A stretch of DNA of 64,000 bases, taken from NCBI GenBank assembly GCA_009917545.1, contig QZDW01000010.1, forward strand, positions 1-64,000. The letters are read 5' to 3'. Source of the stretch: a bacterium 1XD42-76. Its GTDB lineage: Bacteria; Bacillota; Clostridia; Lachnospirales; Lachnospiraceae. The position numbers and the translations under genes were made by a program. Positions 54,473-63,749 of this stretch are shown here, piece after piece (within the stretch, counting starts at the first letter, position 1; every line of letters starts with the position of its first letter). The notes beneath the pieces were generated by a model. That model had not been told where the DNA came from and did no database searches. It saw nothing but the letters and a program-made list of their open reading frames with translations.

Positions 54473-55306
54473 ATGCGGTATAGAATTATTGGAGACAGCA
54501 GTCTGGAGCTGGCAGGAGAATGGAAGGACGCTCCGTTCATTCGGCTGATTCCCTTCACGATGCTGGTGGGTGAGGAGCAGTTTACGGATGACGAGACATT
54601 TGATCAGAAAGAATTTCTTGAGGCTATAAAGAACTGTCCGGACTGCCCGAAATCGGCATGCCCATCCCCGGATATGTATAAAGAGGCTTACTGCTGTGAA
54701 GAAGAGAATGTTTTTGTGATAACGATCTCCGGACCTTTAAGCGGCAGCTACAACAGCGCCGTACTGGCAAAAAAGCTTTATGAGGAAGAGTACGGGGAGA
54801 AGAATATTGCAGTCATAAACTCCGAGTCAGCGGGCGGCGGCCTGCTAAATATCGCTCTTAAGATACGCGATCTCTGCGAACAGGGGCTGTCTTTTCAGGA
54901 AATAGAGAAACAAGCGCTCAAATACCGTGACAGTATGAAAACGTATTTTGTTCTGGAAACGCTGGATACATTGCGCAAGAATGGAAGGCTCACAGGACTG
55001 CAGGCATATTTTGCAACTAAGCTGAACATTAAGCCGGTTATGAGTGCCGAGAAGGGCGTGATTATTAAATTGGATCAGGCGCGCGGAATTCAGAAGGCCC
55101 TCCAGAAGCTGGTGGAGATTGCACTGAAACATTGCAGTGATGCACCGAACCGGCGTCTTATCATTTCCCACTGCAATACGCCGGAGCGTGCCGAATATAT
55201 AAGGGAACGTTGTCAGGCAGCCGGTTTCAAAGAGATTATCATTACAGGGACTTCCGGACTTAATACAATGTATGCAAATGACGGCGGACTGATTGTCACC
55301 CTATAA
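54473..55306 (+). CDS. DegV-family fatty-acid-binding protein
   Basis: 277 residues; GGAGG site. Two-domain DegV fold with the fatty-acid headgroup motif ITISGPLSGSYNSAV, early SSLEL, TFDQKEFLE and the closing TGTSGLNTMYANDGGLIV. These proteins (FakB-like) present fatty acids to FakA kinase. No fakA is nearby, so its exact lipid is unknown. Confidence 0.9.
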   Translation: MRYRIIGDSSLELAGEWKDAPFIRLIPFTMLVGEEQFTDDETFDQKEFLEAIKNCPDCPKSACPSPDMYKEAYCCEEENVFVITISGPLSGSYNSAVLAKKLYEEEYGEKNIAVINSESAGGGLLNIALKIRDLCEQGLSFQEIEKQALKYRDSMKTYFVLETLDTLRKNGRLTGLQAYFATKLNIKPVMSAEKGVIIKLDQARGIQKALQKLVEIALKHCSDAPNRRLIISHCNTPERAEYIRERCQAAGFKEIIITGTSGLNTMYANDGGLIVTL

Positions 55307-55321
55307 GTGAGAGAGAACCAT

Positions 55322-56269
55322 TCAGCCATCAAAGGACATTCCCTGATAGATATGATTTTCTTTTAAATAGTGCAGCATGGAATTTAATACCCGGCGTTTG
55401 TCAGCGCTCCATTCAGGAGCGATCAGAAGCGATTTGGGCCCATCCCCGCTCAACCGGTGGATAACGGTTTCCGGAGGGAGAAGTTTCAGGCATTCGCCGA
55501 TAAGCTCTAAATATTCTGAAAATTCCAGGGTGCGGAATGCTCCAGACTGATAGACAGGCTCCAGCGCCGTCCCTTTCAGGACGTGAAGAAGCTGGAGCTT
55601 TATGCCGTCTGCCCGCAGTGCGGCAAGATAGCGGACAGTAGCGAGCATCTGCTCCTTTGTCTCGTAAGGCAGACCGAGAATTACGTGAACGATCACAGTA
55701 AGCCCGTCTGCTTTTAAACGCCGGTAGGCGTCCTCGAATACAGACAGCCTGTAGCCGCGGCGGATGAACCGGGCCGTTTCTTCGCAGACGGTCTGAAGTC
55801 CAAGCTCGAGCCACACGGGCTTTTTTTCATTTAAAGAAGAGAGCATGTGTACTGTCCCGGGAGGCAGGCAGTCCGGGCGGGTGGCGATTGAGAGTGCACA
55901 GATATCAGGCCGCGCAATCACCTCGGAAAACAGCGCCTCAAGATAAGAGACAGGAGCATATGTGTTCGTGTAGGACTGAAAATAGGCAATATAGGAAACA
56001 TTTTTTCCGGCTGTTTTTCGGGCGACACGTTCTTTTGCACTGGCGATCTGCACATCGAGGGAGAGACCGCGTGTTGCGGCAAAATCCCCGGAACCGCCTT
56101 CGCTGCAAAAGATACAGCCCCCGGTTCCAATCGTCCCGTCCCGATTCGGACAAGTCATGCCGCCGTCCAGGGAAAGGCGGTATACTTTTTTGCCAAAGGT
56201 GGTTTTCAGATGATAGTCAAGTGAGTGGTATGGTTTTCCGCTCCAGTCAGTTTGAGGGTTTGCCTGCAT
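55322..56269 (-). CDS. radical SAM protein, TIGR01212/YhcC family
   Basis: 315 residues. The cluster-binding motif is CPNRDGTIGTGGCIFC (variant spacing typical for this family), followed by GGSGDFA. Also YFQSYTNTYAP and VHVILGLPYETKEQMLATV. Substrate unknown, suspected nucleic acid modification. Converges on degV with a 15-base gap and no clear terminator between. Confidence 0.9.
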   Translation of the reverse strand: MQANPQTDWSGKPYHSLDYHLKTTFGKKVYRLSLDGGMTCPNRDGTIGTGGCIFCSEGGSGDFAATRGLSLDVQIASAKERVARKTAGKNVSYIAYFQSYTNTYAPVSYLEALFSEVIARPDICALSIATRPDCLPPGTVHMLSSLNEKKPVWLELGLQTVCEETARFIRRGYRLSVFEDAYRRLKADGLTVIVHVILGLPYETKEQMLATVRYLAALRADGIKLQLLHVLKGTALEPVYQSGAFRTLEFSEYLELIGECLKLLPPETVIHRLSGDGPKSLLIAPEWSADKRRVLNSMLHYLKENHIYQGMSFDG

Positions 56270-56492
56270 AACGGATACTCCTTATGAAGAGGTTTCGTGT
56301 GGATAAGGAAGCCGGTAAAAGGGCTTTCCCGACATATAAATGATACATAAAAGCCCGGCCTCGCCCCAACACTGCACTAACAGGGGAAACGCACAAAACA
56401 GCCTGAAGCCAGTATCGCAGTGGCAGAGGATGGAGTTTTCAATGGAGACATTTCACCCGCTAATAAATTTTGGAAACTTCTGCAAATAAGTA

Positions 56493-56522
56493 TTGCCATG
56501 CAGATTAAAGGTATTATATAAT
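56493..56522 (+). promoter_or_regulatory. galactokinase promoter
   Basis: TTGCCA, an 18-base spacer, TATAAT. The remaining 56270-56492 shows nothing else. Confidence 0.65.
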
Positions 56523-56579
56523 AAATTTTAACCGGTTTCAAGCATCGACGAAACGTAAAACGGGAAAGGAAGCGAAGCA

Positions 56580-57869
56580 ATGGAAGCAAAAAAGCTTTTG
56601 GAATGTTTAGGCGGGGAAAAAGGGACAGAATTTTTACAGAAAATGTATGGGAAGAGCGGTGTGGAAGCGAACAAAGAACGCTATCTGCATGTAATGGAGG
56701 GATTTGAGAAAAATTTCGGCTCACGCGATATCAAACTGTTTACATCTGCAGGCCGCACGGAGATCAGCGGCAACCATACAGACCACAACCACGGGAAGGT
56801 GCTGGCCGGCAGCATCAATCTGGACTGTGTGGCAGCCGCTGCTGCAAACGGAACGGATGAGATCCATATCATCAGTGAGACGTTCGACCAGCGATTTACG
56901 ATAGACATAAAAAATCTGGCTCCCAGTGAGAAAAAAGCCGGAACCGTCGACCTGACAAAGGGCATGGTAAAAGGCTTTCTCGATATGGGTTATCAGATCG
57001 GCGGCTTTGACGCTTTTATCACCAGCAATGTCATCAGCGCGGCCGGCGTCAGCTCGTCGGCGTCATACGAGATGCTGATCTGCTGTATGATGAATACCTT
57101 CTTTAATGGAGGCAGAATGGATGTCGTGACCTATGCGCATATTGGGAAGTATGCTGAAAATAACTACTGGGACAAGGCCTCGGGCCTTCTCGATCAGATG
57201 GCATGCGCCGTGGGAGGTATGATTACCATTGATTTTAAGGATCCGTTAAAACCGGTGGTGGAAAAGATTGATTTCGATTTCGGTGCGCAGGATCATAGTC
57301 TGATTATTGTACAGACGGGCAAGGGACATGCGGATCTGAGCGCGGAATATTCTTCGATTCCCGAGGAAATGAAACAGGTGGCGGCCATATTCGGGAAAGA
57401 AGTATGTGCCGATATCACGGAAGAGGAGGTTGTGGAACATGCTGCCAGAGTGATGAAAGAGGCAGGACACAGACCGCTTCTCAGAGCGCTTCATTTCTTT
57501 GAAGAAAATAAACGCGTAGCGGCAGAGGTGGCTGCGTTAAAGGAAAACCGTTTCGACGATTTCCTGAAAAACATCACCGAGTCGGGAAATTCATCGTGGA
57601 AATGGCTGCAAAACTGCTATATTGGCGGCGGAAGCGAGCAGGGAATTACGACGACGTTAGCCTTGAGTGAGCTTTTTATCCAGGAAAAGGGCTGCGGTGC
57701 CTGCCGCGTTCACGGCGGCGGATTTGCCGGAGTCATTATGGTAATTCTGCCAAACCGCATTGTGGACGAATATATTTCTTATATTGAAAATGTCATGGGA
57801 AAGGGATGTGCATACCGCATGAGTATCCGCCCCTATGGGGCTGTATGCCTGGATGATTATGTTGTCTAG
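56580..57869 (+). CDS. galK: galactokinase-family GHMP kinase
   Basis: 429 residues, AAGGAAGCG site. Motif 1 GRTEISGNHTDHNHGKVLAG binds galactose, motif 2 SAAGVSSSASYE is the ATP loop, and motif 3 is CRVHGGGFAGVIM. Length and motifs fit bacterial GalK, though no galT/galE is adjacent, so a related sugar kinase is possible. The end overlaps the next gene. Confidence 0.85.
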   Translation: MEAKKLLECLGGEKGTEFLQKMYGKSGVEANKERYLHVMEGFEKNFGSRDIKLFTSAGRTEISGNHTDHNHGKVLAGSINLDCVAAAAANGTDEIHIISETFDQRFTIDIKNLAPSEKKAGTVDLTKGMVKGFLDMGYQIGGFDAFITSNVISAAGVSSSASYEMLICCMMNTFFNGGRMDVVTYAHIGKYAENNYWDKASGLLDQMACAVGGMITIDFKDPLKPVVEKIDFDFGAQDHSLIIVQTGKGHADLSAEYSSIPEEMKQVAAIFGKEVCADITEEEVVEHAARVMKEAGHRPLLRALHFFEENKRVAAEVAALKENRFDDFLKNITESGNSSWKWLQNCYIGGGSEQGITTTLALSELFIQEKGCGACRVHGGGFAGVIMVILPNRIVDEYISYIENVMGKGCAYRMSIRPYGAVCLDDYVV

Positions 57870-58821
57870 GATCAGCCTTTTGCTGGCCTTGTGCCTGCTT
57901 CTTGGCGGCTGCAGCGGCAGAAACCGTGTGGACGGGAATTCGCAATGGGACATGCTGATTGTGGATACAGGCGAGGAGGATGGACTCGAATTTCTGGCAG
58001 CAGTGGCGCTGACCGGCGCCATCAGCGGCAATGAGCCGGATCTCCAATTTGAGATCCGGCCTTCCAAAGGAGCCCCCATCAACGCCCTGCATTTGCAGGA
58101 AGGAGACGCAGATCTTGCGTTCCTGCCCGCTGACATTGCCGCCTGCGCATATCAGGGCACAGGTGTTTTTGAAGAGGACGCGAAAGATAAGGTGCGCGTG
58201 ATTGCCGCTTGCTATTCTTCTGTTTCCGGATGGATTTCCCTCAAGTCCTCCGGGCTTTCCTGTGTGCATGAGCTGAAAGGGAAAACGGCCGTGACAGGCA
58301 GTCTGGCTTCGGACACGGAAGCGGCCTCACAGGCTGCATTTTCTGTCATGGGAATCAACAGGGAAAATACGGAATTGGAGGCGTACGGTCTTGCGGCAGG
58401 GACAGAAGGCGTGAGGGATGGCTGGGCCGCAGGTGCACATGCTTTTGTCCCGGGGCCTTTGGGTGCATGGCAGGCGCTTTCGCAGCAGGAAGAGATTTGT
58501 ATTCTGAAGTATACAGAGGAAGAACTTTCGCAGATTTTGTCTGAGAATCCGTCCTTTTCCAGGGCTGTGATCCCGGCAGGGACTTATCCGGGGCAGGAGG
58601 AGGATGTCAGCACCTTTGGTATCAAAATGCTGCTCTGTGTCTCCTCCGATATGGAGGAGGAGAGGGCATACCGTATCGCCCGCGCGGTTGATACGTATGA
58701 AAAAGGCCATTCCTTTCTGGAACCGATGCAGAATGAGGTGTTTCTGTGCCAGGAGCTTACCATACCGCTCCACTCCGGTGCAGAACGTTATTACAGGGAG
58801 TCAGGCTATTTAAAGCCATAA
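57859..58821 (+). CDS. TAXI-family solute-binding lipoprotein
   Basis: 320 residues from ATG 57859 (overlapping the galK stop by 11 bases); Met at 57835 is possible but adds residues before the signal. Signal peptide MLSRISLLLALCLLLGGC with lipobox LGGC. The TAXI-like core has GAPINALHLQEGDADLAFLP and a later GIKMLLCVSSDMEEE. TRAP transporters of this class need a fused DctQM permease, which is absent here. Possibly an orphan or sensor. Confidence 0.7.
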   Translation: MLSRISLLLALCLLLGGCSGRNRVDGNSQWDMLIVDTGEEDGLEFLAAVALTGAISGNEPDLQFEIRPSKGAPINALHLQEGDADLAFLPADIAACAYQGTGVFEEDAKDKVRVIAACYSSVSGWISLKSSGLSCVHELKGKTAVTGSLASDTEAASQAAFSVMGINRENTELEAYGLAAGTEGVRDGWAAGAHAFVPGPLGAWQALSQQEEICILKYTEEELSQILSENPSFSRAVIPAGTYPGQEEDVSTFGIKMLLCVSSDMEEERAYRIARAVDTYEKGHSFLEPMQNEVFLCQELTIPLHSGAERYYRESGYLKP

Positions 58822-58862
58822 TATAACTGGCGGCGGCCGTAAAACGCAGGAAGGGTAAAATT

Positions 58863-59804
58863 ATGTTGTACAAGCAGTTAATCGAACTATTTGACATTCT
58901 TGACAGCCCGAAGGCTTCCGGTGCTCAGGTTGTGGAGTACTTAAACTCCATTATGCCGGGCTGCAAGGCGGAGACCTATCCGCTTGAGGGCCCGAAAGGC
59001 CATACGGATATGGTTCGCATTATGATTCCGGGCAAAAACGGAAAGACGAACGGCGGAACTGCCCGCACGATCGGTATTCTGGGACGTCTGGGCGGTCTGG
59101 GAGCGCGTCCGGAGCAGCTCGGATTCGTATCGGACGGGGACGGCGCGATTACGGCTCTGGCTGTGGCTGCCAAGCTTCTTGACATGCAGAAAAAGGGCGA
59201 TTTCCTGGAAGGAGACGTATTTGTTTCCACGCATGTATGCCCGGATGCCCCGACGACGCCGCACGATCCGGTTCCCTTTATGAATTCCCCGGTTGAGACA
59301 TGGCAGGTAAATAAGGAAGAGGTCACAGATGCTTTAGACGGCGTTCTGGTGGTGGATACGACCAAGGGAAACCGCATCATCAATTACCGCGGTTTCGCTA
59401 TTTCCCCAACTGTAAAAGAGGGCTATATCCTGCGTGTCAGCGAGAACCTTCTGGATATCATGCAGACAACGACAGGCCGCCTGCCACAGGTATTTGCATT
59501 GAGTCAGCAGGATATCACACCTTACGGAAACGGCCTGTTCCATTTAAACAGCATTCTTCAGCCGGCCACAGCTACCAAGGCTCCGGTTGTGGGCGTGGCG
59601 GTTACAACAGAGACGACGGTTGCAGGGTGCGCGACAGGCGCGACCCATATGGAAGATCTGGACAGCGCAGCCCGCTTTATGCTGGAGACAGCCAAGATGT
59701 ATGGAAGAGGCCAGTGCGAGCTGTATGATGCGGAAGAATTCGCAAGAATTCAGAAGCTTTATGGAAATATGGAGCATTTCCAGACGCTTGGCCGGGAGGA
59801 CTAG
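58863..59804 (+). CDS. DUF1177 family protein
   Basis: 313 residues, GGAAGGG site. Recognised by TIGILGRLGGLGARPEQLGF, VSDGDGAITALAVAAKLL, VSTHVCPDAPTTPHDPVPFM and TTETTVAGCATGATHMEDLD. DUF1177 proteins have no established role; those known are near peptidase or transporter genes. It follows the TAXI lipoprotein by 41 bases, probably in one operon with galK. Confidence 0.85.
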   Translation: MLYKQLIELFDILDSPKASGAQVVEYLNSIMPGCKAETYPLEGPKGHTDMVRIMIPGKNGKTNGGTARTIGILGRLGGLGARPEQLGFVSDGDGAITALAVAAKLLDMQKKGDFLEGDVFVSTHVCPDAPTTPHDPVPFMNSPVETWQVNKEEVTDALDGVLVVDTTKGNRIINYRGFAISPTVKEGYILRVSENLLDIMQTTTGRLPQVFALSQQDITPYGNGLFHLNSILQPATATKAPVVGVAVTTETTVAGCATGATHMEDLDSAARFMLETAKMYGRGQCELYDAEEFARIQKLYGNMEHFQTLGRED

Positions 59805-59811
59805 TCGGATT

Positions 59812-59841
59812 TTGTCGAAATATGTCGAAAAATGATACACT
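59812..59841 (+). promoter_or_regulatory. possible promoter of the recombinase
   Basis: TTGTCG, an 18-base spacer, TACACT. The direct repeat TGTCGAAA-TA-TGTCGAAA lies across the -35 and could be a protein site. Confidence 0.5.
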
Positions 59842-59887
59842 TTAAGGAAATGCCTGCTAAAATCATATTGAAAGGAGGTCCTTCAAT

Positions 59888-60694
59888 ATGAATTTTAGCG
59901 AGTTTGAAGAGTATCTAAAGGGGACAAATTTGTCGGAAAATACAATTTCATCCTACAAATTTGCCGTCAGGCAATTTCACAAGCAATATGATACGGTGAC
60001 AAAAAAGAAACTGAGGGATCATAAGGTATGGCTCATTGAGACATACAAGCCAAAGACTGTAAACTTGAGAATCCGCGCGCTGAACTGTTATCTGGAGTTC
60101 CTGGGAAAACAGGAGTGGAAGTTGCAATTTGTGAAGGTGCAGCAGAAGCCGTTTCTGGAAAATGTAATCAGCGAGGCGGATTACGAGTATTTCAAAAACA
60201 GCCTGAAACGCGATCAGGAGACGTTCTGGTATTTTGTGGTACGCTTTATGGCGGCCACCGGAGTGCGTGTGAGCGAACTGATCCAGATTAAGGCGGAGCA
60301 TGTGCAGATAGGGTATGTGGATCTGTATTCCAAGGGCGGTAAACTCAGACGGATCTACATACCCAGGGCACTGAAGAGAGAGGCACTTGCCTGGATGGAA
60401 GAGAGGGGGCAGACGAGCGGCTTCCTTTTTTTGAACCGGCAGGGAAAGCGTATCACCACGCGGGGGATTTCCGGCCAGCTGAAGGTGCTGGCCCAGAGGT
60501 ACAATATCGACCAGTCCGTGATCTATCCACATTCCTTCCGCCACCGCTTTGCCAAGAGCTTTCTGGAACGTTTTAATGATATTGCTCTGCTCGCAGATTT
60601 GATGGGGCACGAGAGCATCGAGACCACGAGGATCTATCTGAGGAGGACGAGCACGGAACAGCAGGCGATCGTAGACCGGGTGGTGGACTGGTAG
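59888..60694 (+). CDS. orphan tyrosine recombinase
   Basis: 268 residues, AAAGGAGG site. N-terminal SAM-like core-binding domain (SEFEEYLKGTNLSENTISSY), then the catalytic domain with Arg in ATGVRVSELIQ, HSFRHRF (His-x-x-Arg), LMGHESIETT (His) and nucleophile Tyr in TRIYLR. Short and Xer-like rather than phage-like. No phage, att duplication or conjugation genes are near it. Possible targets: an invertible promoter or a distant element. Confidence 0.88.
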   Translation: MNFSEFEEYLKGTNLSENTISSYKFAVRQFHKQYDTVTKKKLRDHKVWLIETYKPKTVNLRIRALNCYLEFLGKQEWKLQFVKVQQKPFLENVISEADYEYFKNSLKRDQETFWYFVVRFMAATGVRVSELIQIKAEHVQIGYVDLYSKGGKLRRIYIPRALKREALAWMEERGQTSGFLFLNRQGKRITTRGISGQLKVLAQRYNIDQSVIYPHSFRHRFAKSFLERFNDIALLADLMGHESIETTRIYLRRTSTEQQAIVDRVVDW

Positions 60695-60726
60695 CGTACA
60701 AAATTTTCCATGATTCGATAAAAGGT

Positions 60727-60756
60727 TTGACAGGAACCGTCACAGTTTGGTAAAAT
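60727..60756 (+). promoter_or_regulatory. promoter of the SH3/NlpC gene
   Basis: TTGACA, an 18-base spacer, TAAAAT. Confidence 0.75.
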
Positions 60757-60816
60757 AAAAAAACGCAGCCACATAAATAGAAGCGCTCCGGTATCATCGG
60801 AGAATGGAGAATATAC

Positions 60817-62610
60817 ATGTCCGAAGCAGGAAAGACATCAGATAAGAGAGAGAAAAATCAGAAAAAAGATAATATAGAACGCTTTAAGAGGATCAAGAAG
60901 AAAAGGGAGCAGGGTGTTTCCATGAAATACATGGCAGCTGCCGGTGCGGCAGTGCTGGTTGTGACGGCAGTAGCCGTAGTCGGAGGAATGATTGGAAAGA
61001 GCCGCCAGGAGACGGAGGAGACGATCCGCGTTGAGACGGCAGCAGCTTCCCTTGAGACGACCGCTCCGCTGGAGGCGGATTCGTCGGAGGCAAAAACGAT
61101 TGTTCTTGAGACCACACTTTCAGCGGAGGAGATTGCCAGGAGGGAATCAGAGAGTGCCTCGGCCGCTTTCGCGGAGACCGTGCAGGGAGTTCTGGACGGC
61201 TATGCCAATCTCGGTATTGCCGGGGTCTCAGGATATCTGAATATCAGGAAAACACCGGAAAAATTTGGTGAGGTCGTCGGGAAGCTCCCCAAGGGCGGCG
61301 CCTGTGAGATTGTGGATACCTCGACGGAAGGGTGGTATAAGATTACCTCCGGTGGTGTCACAGGCTATGTCAGTTCCCAATATATCTACACAGGGGACCG
61401 CGCCAGACAGGAAGCGTCGGAGTTCGTAAAGGAGCGGGCGATTATCCAGGCAGAAAAGCTCAACGTGCGCGCCTCGGCAGACCCGGAGGCGGAGATTGTG
61501 AGTCAGGTGTTAAAGGATGAGCGGTACGAGATTGAAGGGGAACAGGATGGATGGATCCAGATCGAGGACGGCTATATTTCGTCCGATTACGTACAGATCC
61601 GTTATGCCCTGAATGAGGCCCACAAGCAGGATATGCGGACAACAGTGCTAAGCCTCTATGATAATCTTGGTGTCTCCAATGTAAACAATTATCTGAATGT
61701 CCGCGATAATCCCGATGAAGAGAAGGGAAAGATTATCGCCAAGCTTCCCGGCAACGCGGGCTGTGATATTCTGGAAACGGTTGAGGGCGGATGGCTCAAG
61801 GTGCGTTCAGGGCGGATCACAGGCTATGTGAAGGCGGAATACATACTGACCGGTACAGCGGCCGAAGAGAAGGCAATGGAGGTCGCTGAACTCATGGCTA
61901 TTGCCAATACAGATGTCGTAAATGTGCGCACAGAACCAAATACGGATTCCACGATATGGACCCAGATTTTGAACAGCGAGCGGTATCTGGTGGCAAGCCA
62001 GCAGGACGGCTGGGTGGGAATTGAGCTGGATGATATGACAGCCTATATTTCCAGTGATTATGTGGATGTCAAATACGGGTTAAACGAGGCGATCAAATAT
62101 ACACCTGTCGTGGAGGAAGCCGCGAAGCCGCAGCAGACGAAGCCGTCCGGCGGCAGTTCAGGCAGTTCGAAGCCTAAGCCGGGCAGCTCTTCCGGCGGGA
62201 ATAAGACGAATGACGGAGCGGCAGGCTCACAGGCAGGAGGCGTTTCTTCCAAACGTGCTCAGATTGCCAACTATGCGGTACAGTTCATCGGCAATCCGTA
62301 TGTATGGGGAGGCACAAGCCTTACAAACGGCGCGGACTGTTCCGGTTTCACGATGTCTATTATGGCACAGTTTGGGATCTCCCTGCCGCATAGTTCGGCA
62401 GCGCAGGCAAACTGCGGGCGTTCCATTACCTCGAGCCAGATGCGTCCGGGTGATCTCGTATTTTATGCCGGCAGCGGTGGGATCAATCACGTTGCTATCT
62501 ACATCGGCAACGGCCAGGTATGCCATGCTTCGAGCTCCAAGACAGGAATCAAGATATCGACCTGGAATTACAGAAGCCCGGCTAAGATCGTGAACGTACT
62601 GGGCGATTAA
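60817..62610 (+). CDS. membrane-anchored NlpC/P60 wall hydrolase with four SH3 domains
   Basis: 597 residues. A charged cytosolic N-terminus and one membrane helix (about 38-62), then four SH3-type domains in two pairs, each with VSGYLNIRKTPEK or VNVRTEPNTD-like turns. A Gly/Ser/Pro linker leads to the NlpC/P60 domain: NPYVWGGTSLTNGADCSGFT (Cys), GGINHVAIYIG (His) and CHASSSKTG. It cleaves peptidoglycan stem peptides; the SH3 pairs bind wall. GGAG site. Confidence 0.9.
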   Translation: MSEAGKTSDKREKNQKKDNIERFKRIKKKREQGVSMKYMAAAGAAVLVVTAVAVVGGMIGKSRQETEETIRVETAAASLETTAPLEADSSEAKTIVLETTLSAEEIARRESESASAAFAETVQGVLDGYANLGIAGVSGYLNIRKTPEKFGEVVGKLPKGGACEIVDTSTEGWYKITSGGVTGYVSSQYIYTGDRARQEASEFVKERAIIQAEKLNVRASADPEAEIVSQVLKDERYEIEGEQDGWIQIEDGYISSDYVQIRYALNEAHKQDMRTTVLSLYDNLGVSNVNNYLNVRDNPDEEKGKIIAKLPGNAGCDILETVEGGWLKVRSGRITGYVKAEYILTGTAAEEKAMEVAELMAIANTDVVNVRTEPNTDSTIWTQILNSERYLVASQQDGWVGIELDDMTAYISSDYVDVKYGLNEAIKYTPVVEEAAKPQQTKPSGGSSGSSKPKPGSSSGGNKTNDGAAGSQAGGVSSKRAQIANYAVQFIGNPYVWGGTSLTNGADCSGFTMSIMAQFGISLPHSSAAQANCGRSITSSQMRPGDLVFYAGSGGINHVAIYIGNGQVCHASSSKTGIKISTWNYRSPAKIVNVLGD

Positions 62611-62621
62611 AACAGGATATG

Positions 62622-62668
62622 GCATGGGCGGGAGAAGTTGCGAAATACACTCCCGCCCATGCACATTT
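62622..62668 (+). terminator. long hairpin after the NlpC gene
   Basis: GCATGGGCGGGAG (62622-62634) pairs perfectly with CTCCCGCCCATGC (62650-62662). The following ACATTTTCG is only a weak U-tract. Confidence 0.7.
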
Positions 62669-62688
62669 TCGCGGATGTCCCATATGAT
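62660..62688 (+). promoter_or_regulatory. possible promoter of the cysteine-rich gene
   Basis: TGCACA, a 17-base spacer, TATGAT. The -35 box overlaps the end of the hairpin. Confidence 0.4.
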
Positions 62689-62725
62689 AAAGTACAAACC
62701 TGAAAAATTCAAGGAGATTAATCAT

Positions 62726-63211
62726 ATGAGTATCTGCAGAAATAATTGTTCATGTAATACAGGATGTGGCTGCTGCCGTTCGAATTGTAATTGCGGCGGT
62801 ATCGTAATTGGCGGTTCTTGCTCCTGCAACAAAAATTGTTGCAGCAGTAGCTGCAATAACAACTGCAGCTGTAACTGCAGCTGTAATAGCGGCAGCAACA
62901 ATGGCTGTGGCGGCAGCAACAGCGGCAGTTGCGGAAGCTGGGGATGGAGCTGCAACTGCAGCGGCGTTTATCAGAACGGTTATCGTGCAGGCTTTGAAGC
63001 CGGTAAGAACGGCGCTTATAATTCCGGCTATAATGCCGGTTATAACGCAGGCTACAACGCCGGTTATCGCGCAGGCTATGAGGCCGGTTATCGTGACGGC
63101 TGCCAGAACTGCTCGGCCGCGGCTGCCGTGATTAACGCCGGTGTGAGCGGAGCCAATGCATCCGCCAGCACAGGCTGCACGACCAGATGCACCTGTACGA
63201 CAGACTGCTAG
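62726..63211 (+). CDS. cysteine-rich GYxAG-repeat protein of unknown function
   Basis: 161 residues from ATG 62726 (AAGGAG site); an in-frame start at 62624 lies in the preceding hairpin. It has 27 cysteines: about 21 in residues 4-78 spaced as CxC, CC and NCxC among Asn/Ser/Gly (SCNNNCSCNCSCN), and six in the tail (DGCQNC, then GCTTRCTCTTDC). In between, residues 85-125 repeat every four: GYRAGFEAGK then GYNAGYNAGYNAG and GYEAGYRDG. No signal peptide or membrane helix. Metal binding, a cross-linked spore or surface coat, or a modified peptide precursor are all possible; no maturation gene is adjacent. Confidence 0.8.
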   Translation: MSICRNNCSCNTGCGCCRSNCNCGGIVIGGSCSCNKNCCSSSCNNNCSCNCSCNSGSNNGCGGSNSGSCGSWGWSCNCSGVYQNGYRAGFEAGKNGAYNSGYNAGYNAGYNAGYRAGYEAGYRDGCQNCSAAAAVINAGVSGANASASTGCTTRCTCTTDC

Positions 63212-63267
63212 CGGATGTACAGTTGTGTGTAGAACGCTGCCCGTGGCAGTGTTGACATAGAGAAAAA

Positions 63268-63312
63268 TCGGGCCGGCATGCCTTAACAGGTGTGCCGGCC
63301 CGAATGTTTTTT
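63268..63312 (+). terminator. strong terminator after the cysteine-rich gene
   Basis: TCGGGCCGGCATGCC (63268-63282) pairs with GGTGTGCCGGCCCGA (63289-63303), then six T. The rest of this 310-base gap holds a CGTCATAA/TTATGACG hairpin (63374-63398) and a palindromic GGAATATTTTCCGGAAAAT block near 63330, possibly an operator. Confidence 0.9.
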
Positions 63313-63521
63313 AAAATCTATCCATTTTTGGAATATTTTCCGGAAAATCTCCATATAAATATTGTATAGGAAACGTCATAAATGTTTTCCTTATGACGCT
63401 TTTCCAGCGCCGGTTTTTGATGCGTGGAAATGGTAAAAGCCATTTTGCAAAAATCGTGCGCTTCCGCAGGACATTTGTAATGAAATGCCGGATCCACCCG
63501 GCAGAGAAATAGGAGATGAAC

Positions 63522-63749
63522 ATGGCAAGAGGAGTCAGAAAGAGTCAAAAGGAGAAGCTTGAGGAGAAGTTAGCCGGAGTTGATGAGGCGATCGTGCAGT
63601 ATACCGACTGCCTGGAACGGCTGAAGGAAGAGAAAAAGGAGATTGAGGAGATGCTGGAACGTCTGGAGATCGCTGAACTTTCCGCCATTCTCAAGGAAAA
63701 ACACCTTTCAGTCAACGAACTGAAGGCAATGGTGAATCAGGCAGGGTAG
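63522..63749 (+). CDS. short coiled-coil protein (DUF4315-like)
   Basis: 75 residues from ATG 63522 (AGGAG, 6 bases away; the ATG at 63516 is too close to the site). Basic N-terminus ARGVRKSQKEKLEEKLA, a long charged helix, then IAELSAILKEKHLSVNELKA. It resembles the small DUF4315 coiled-coil proteins but the match is by eye only. Function unknown. Confidence 0.55.
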   Translation: MARGVRKSQKEKLEEKLAGVDEAIVQYTDCLERLKEEKKEIEEMLERLEIAELSAILKEKHLSVNELKAMVNQAG

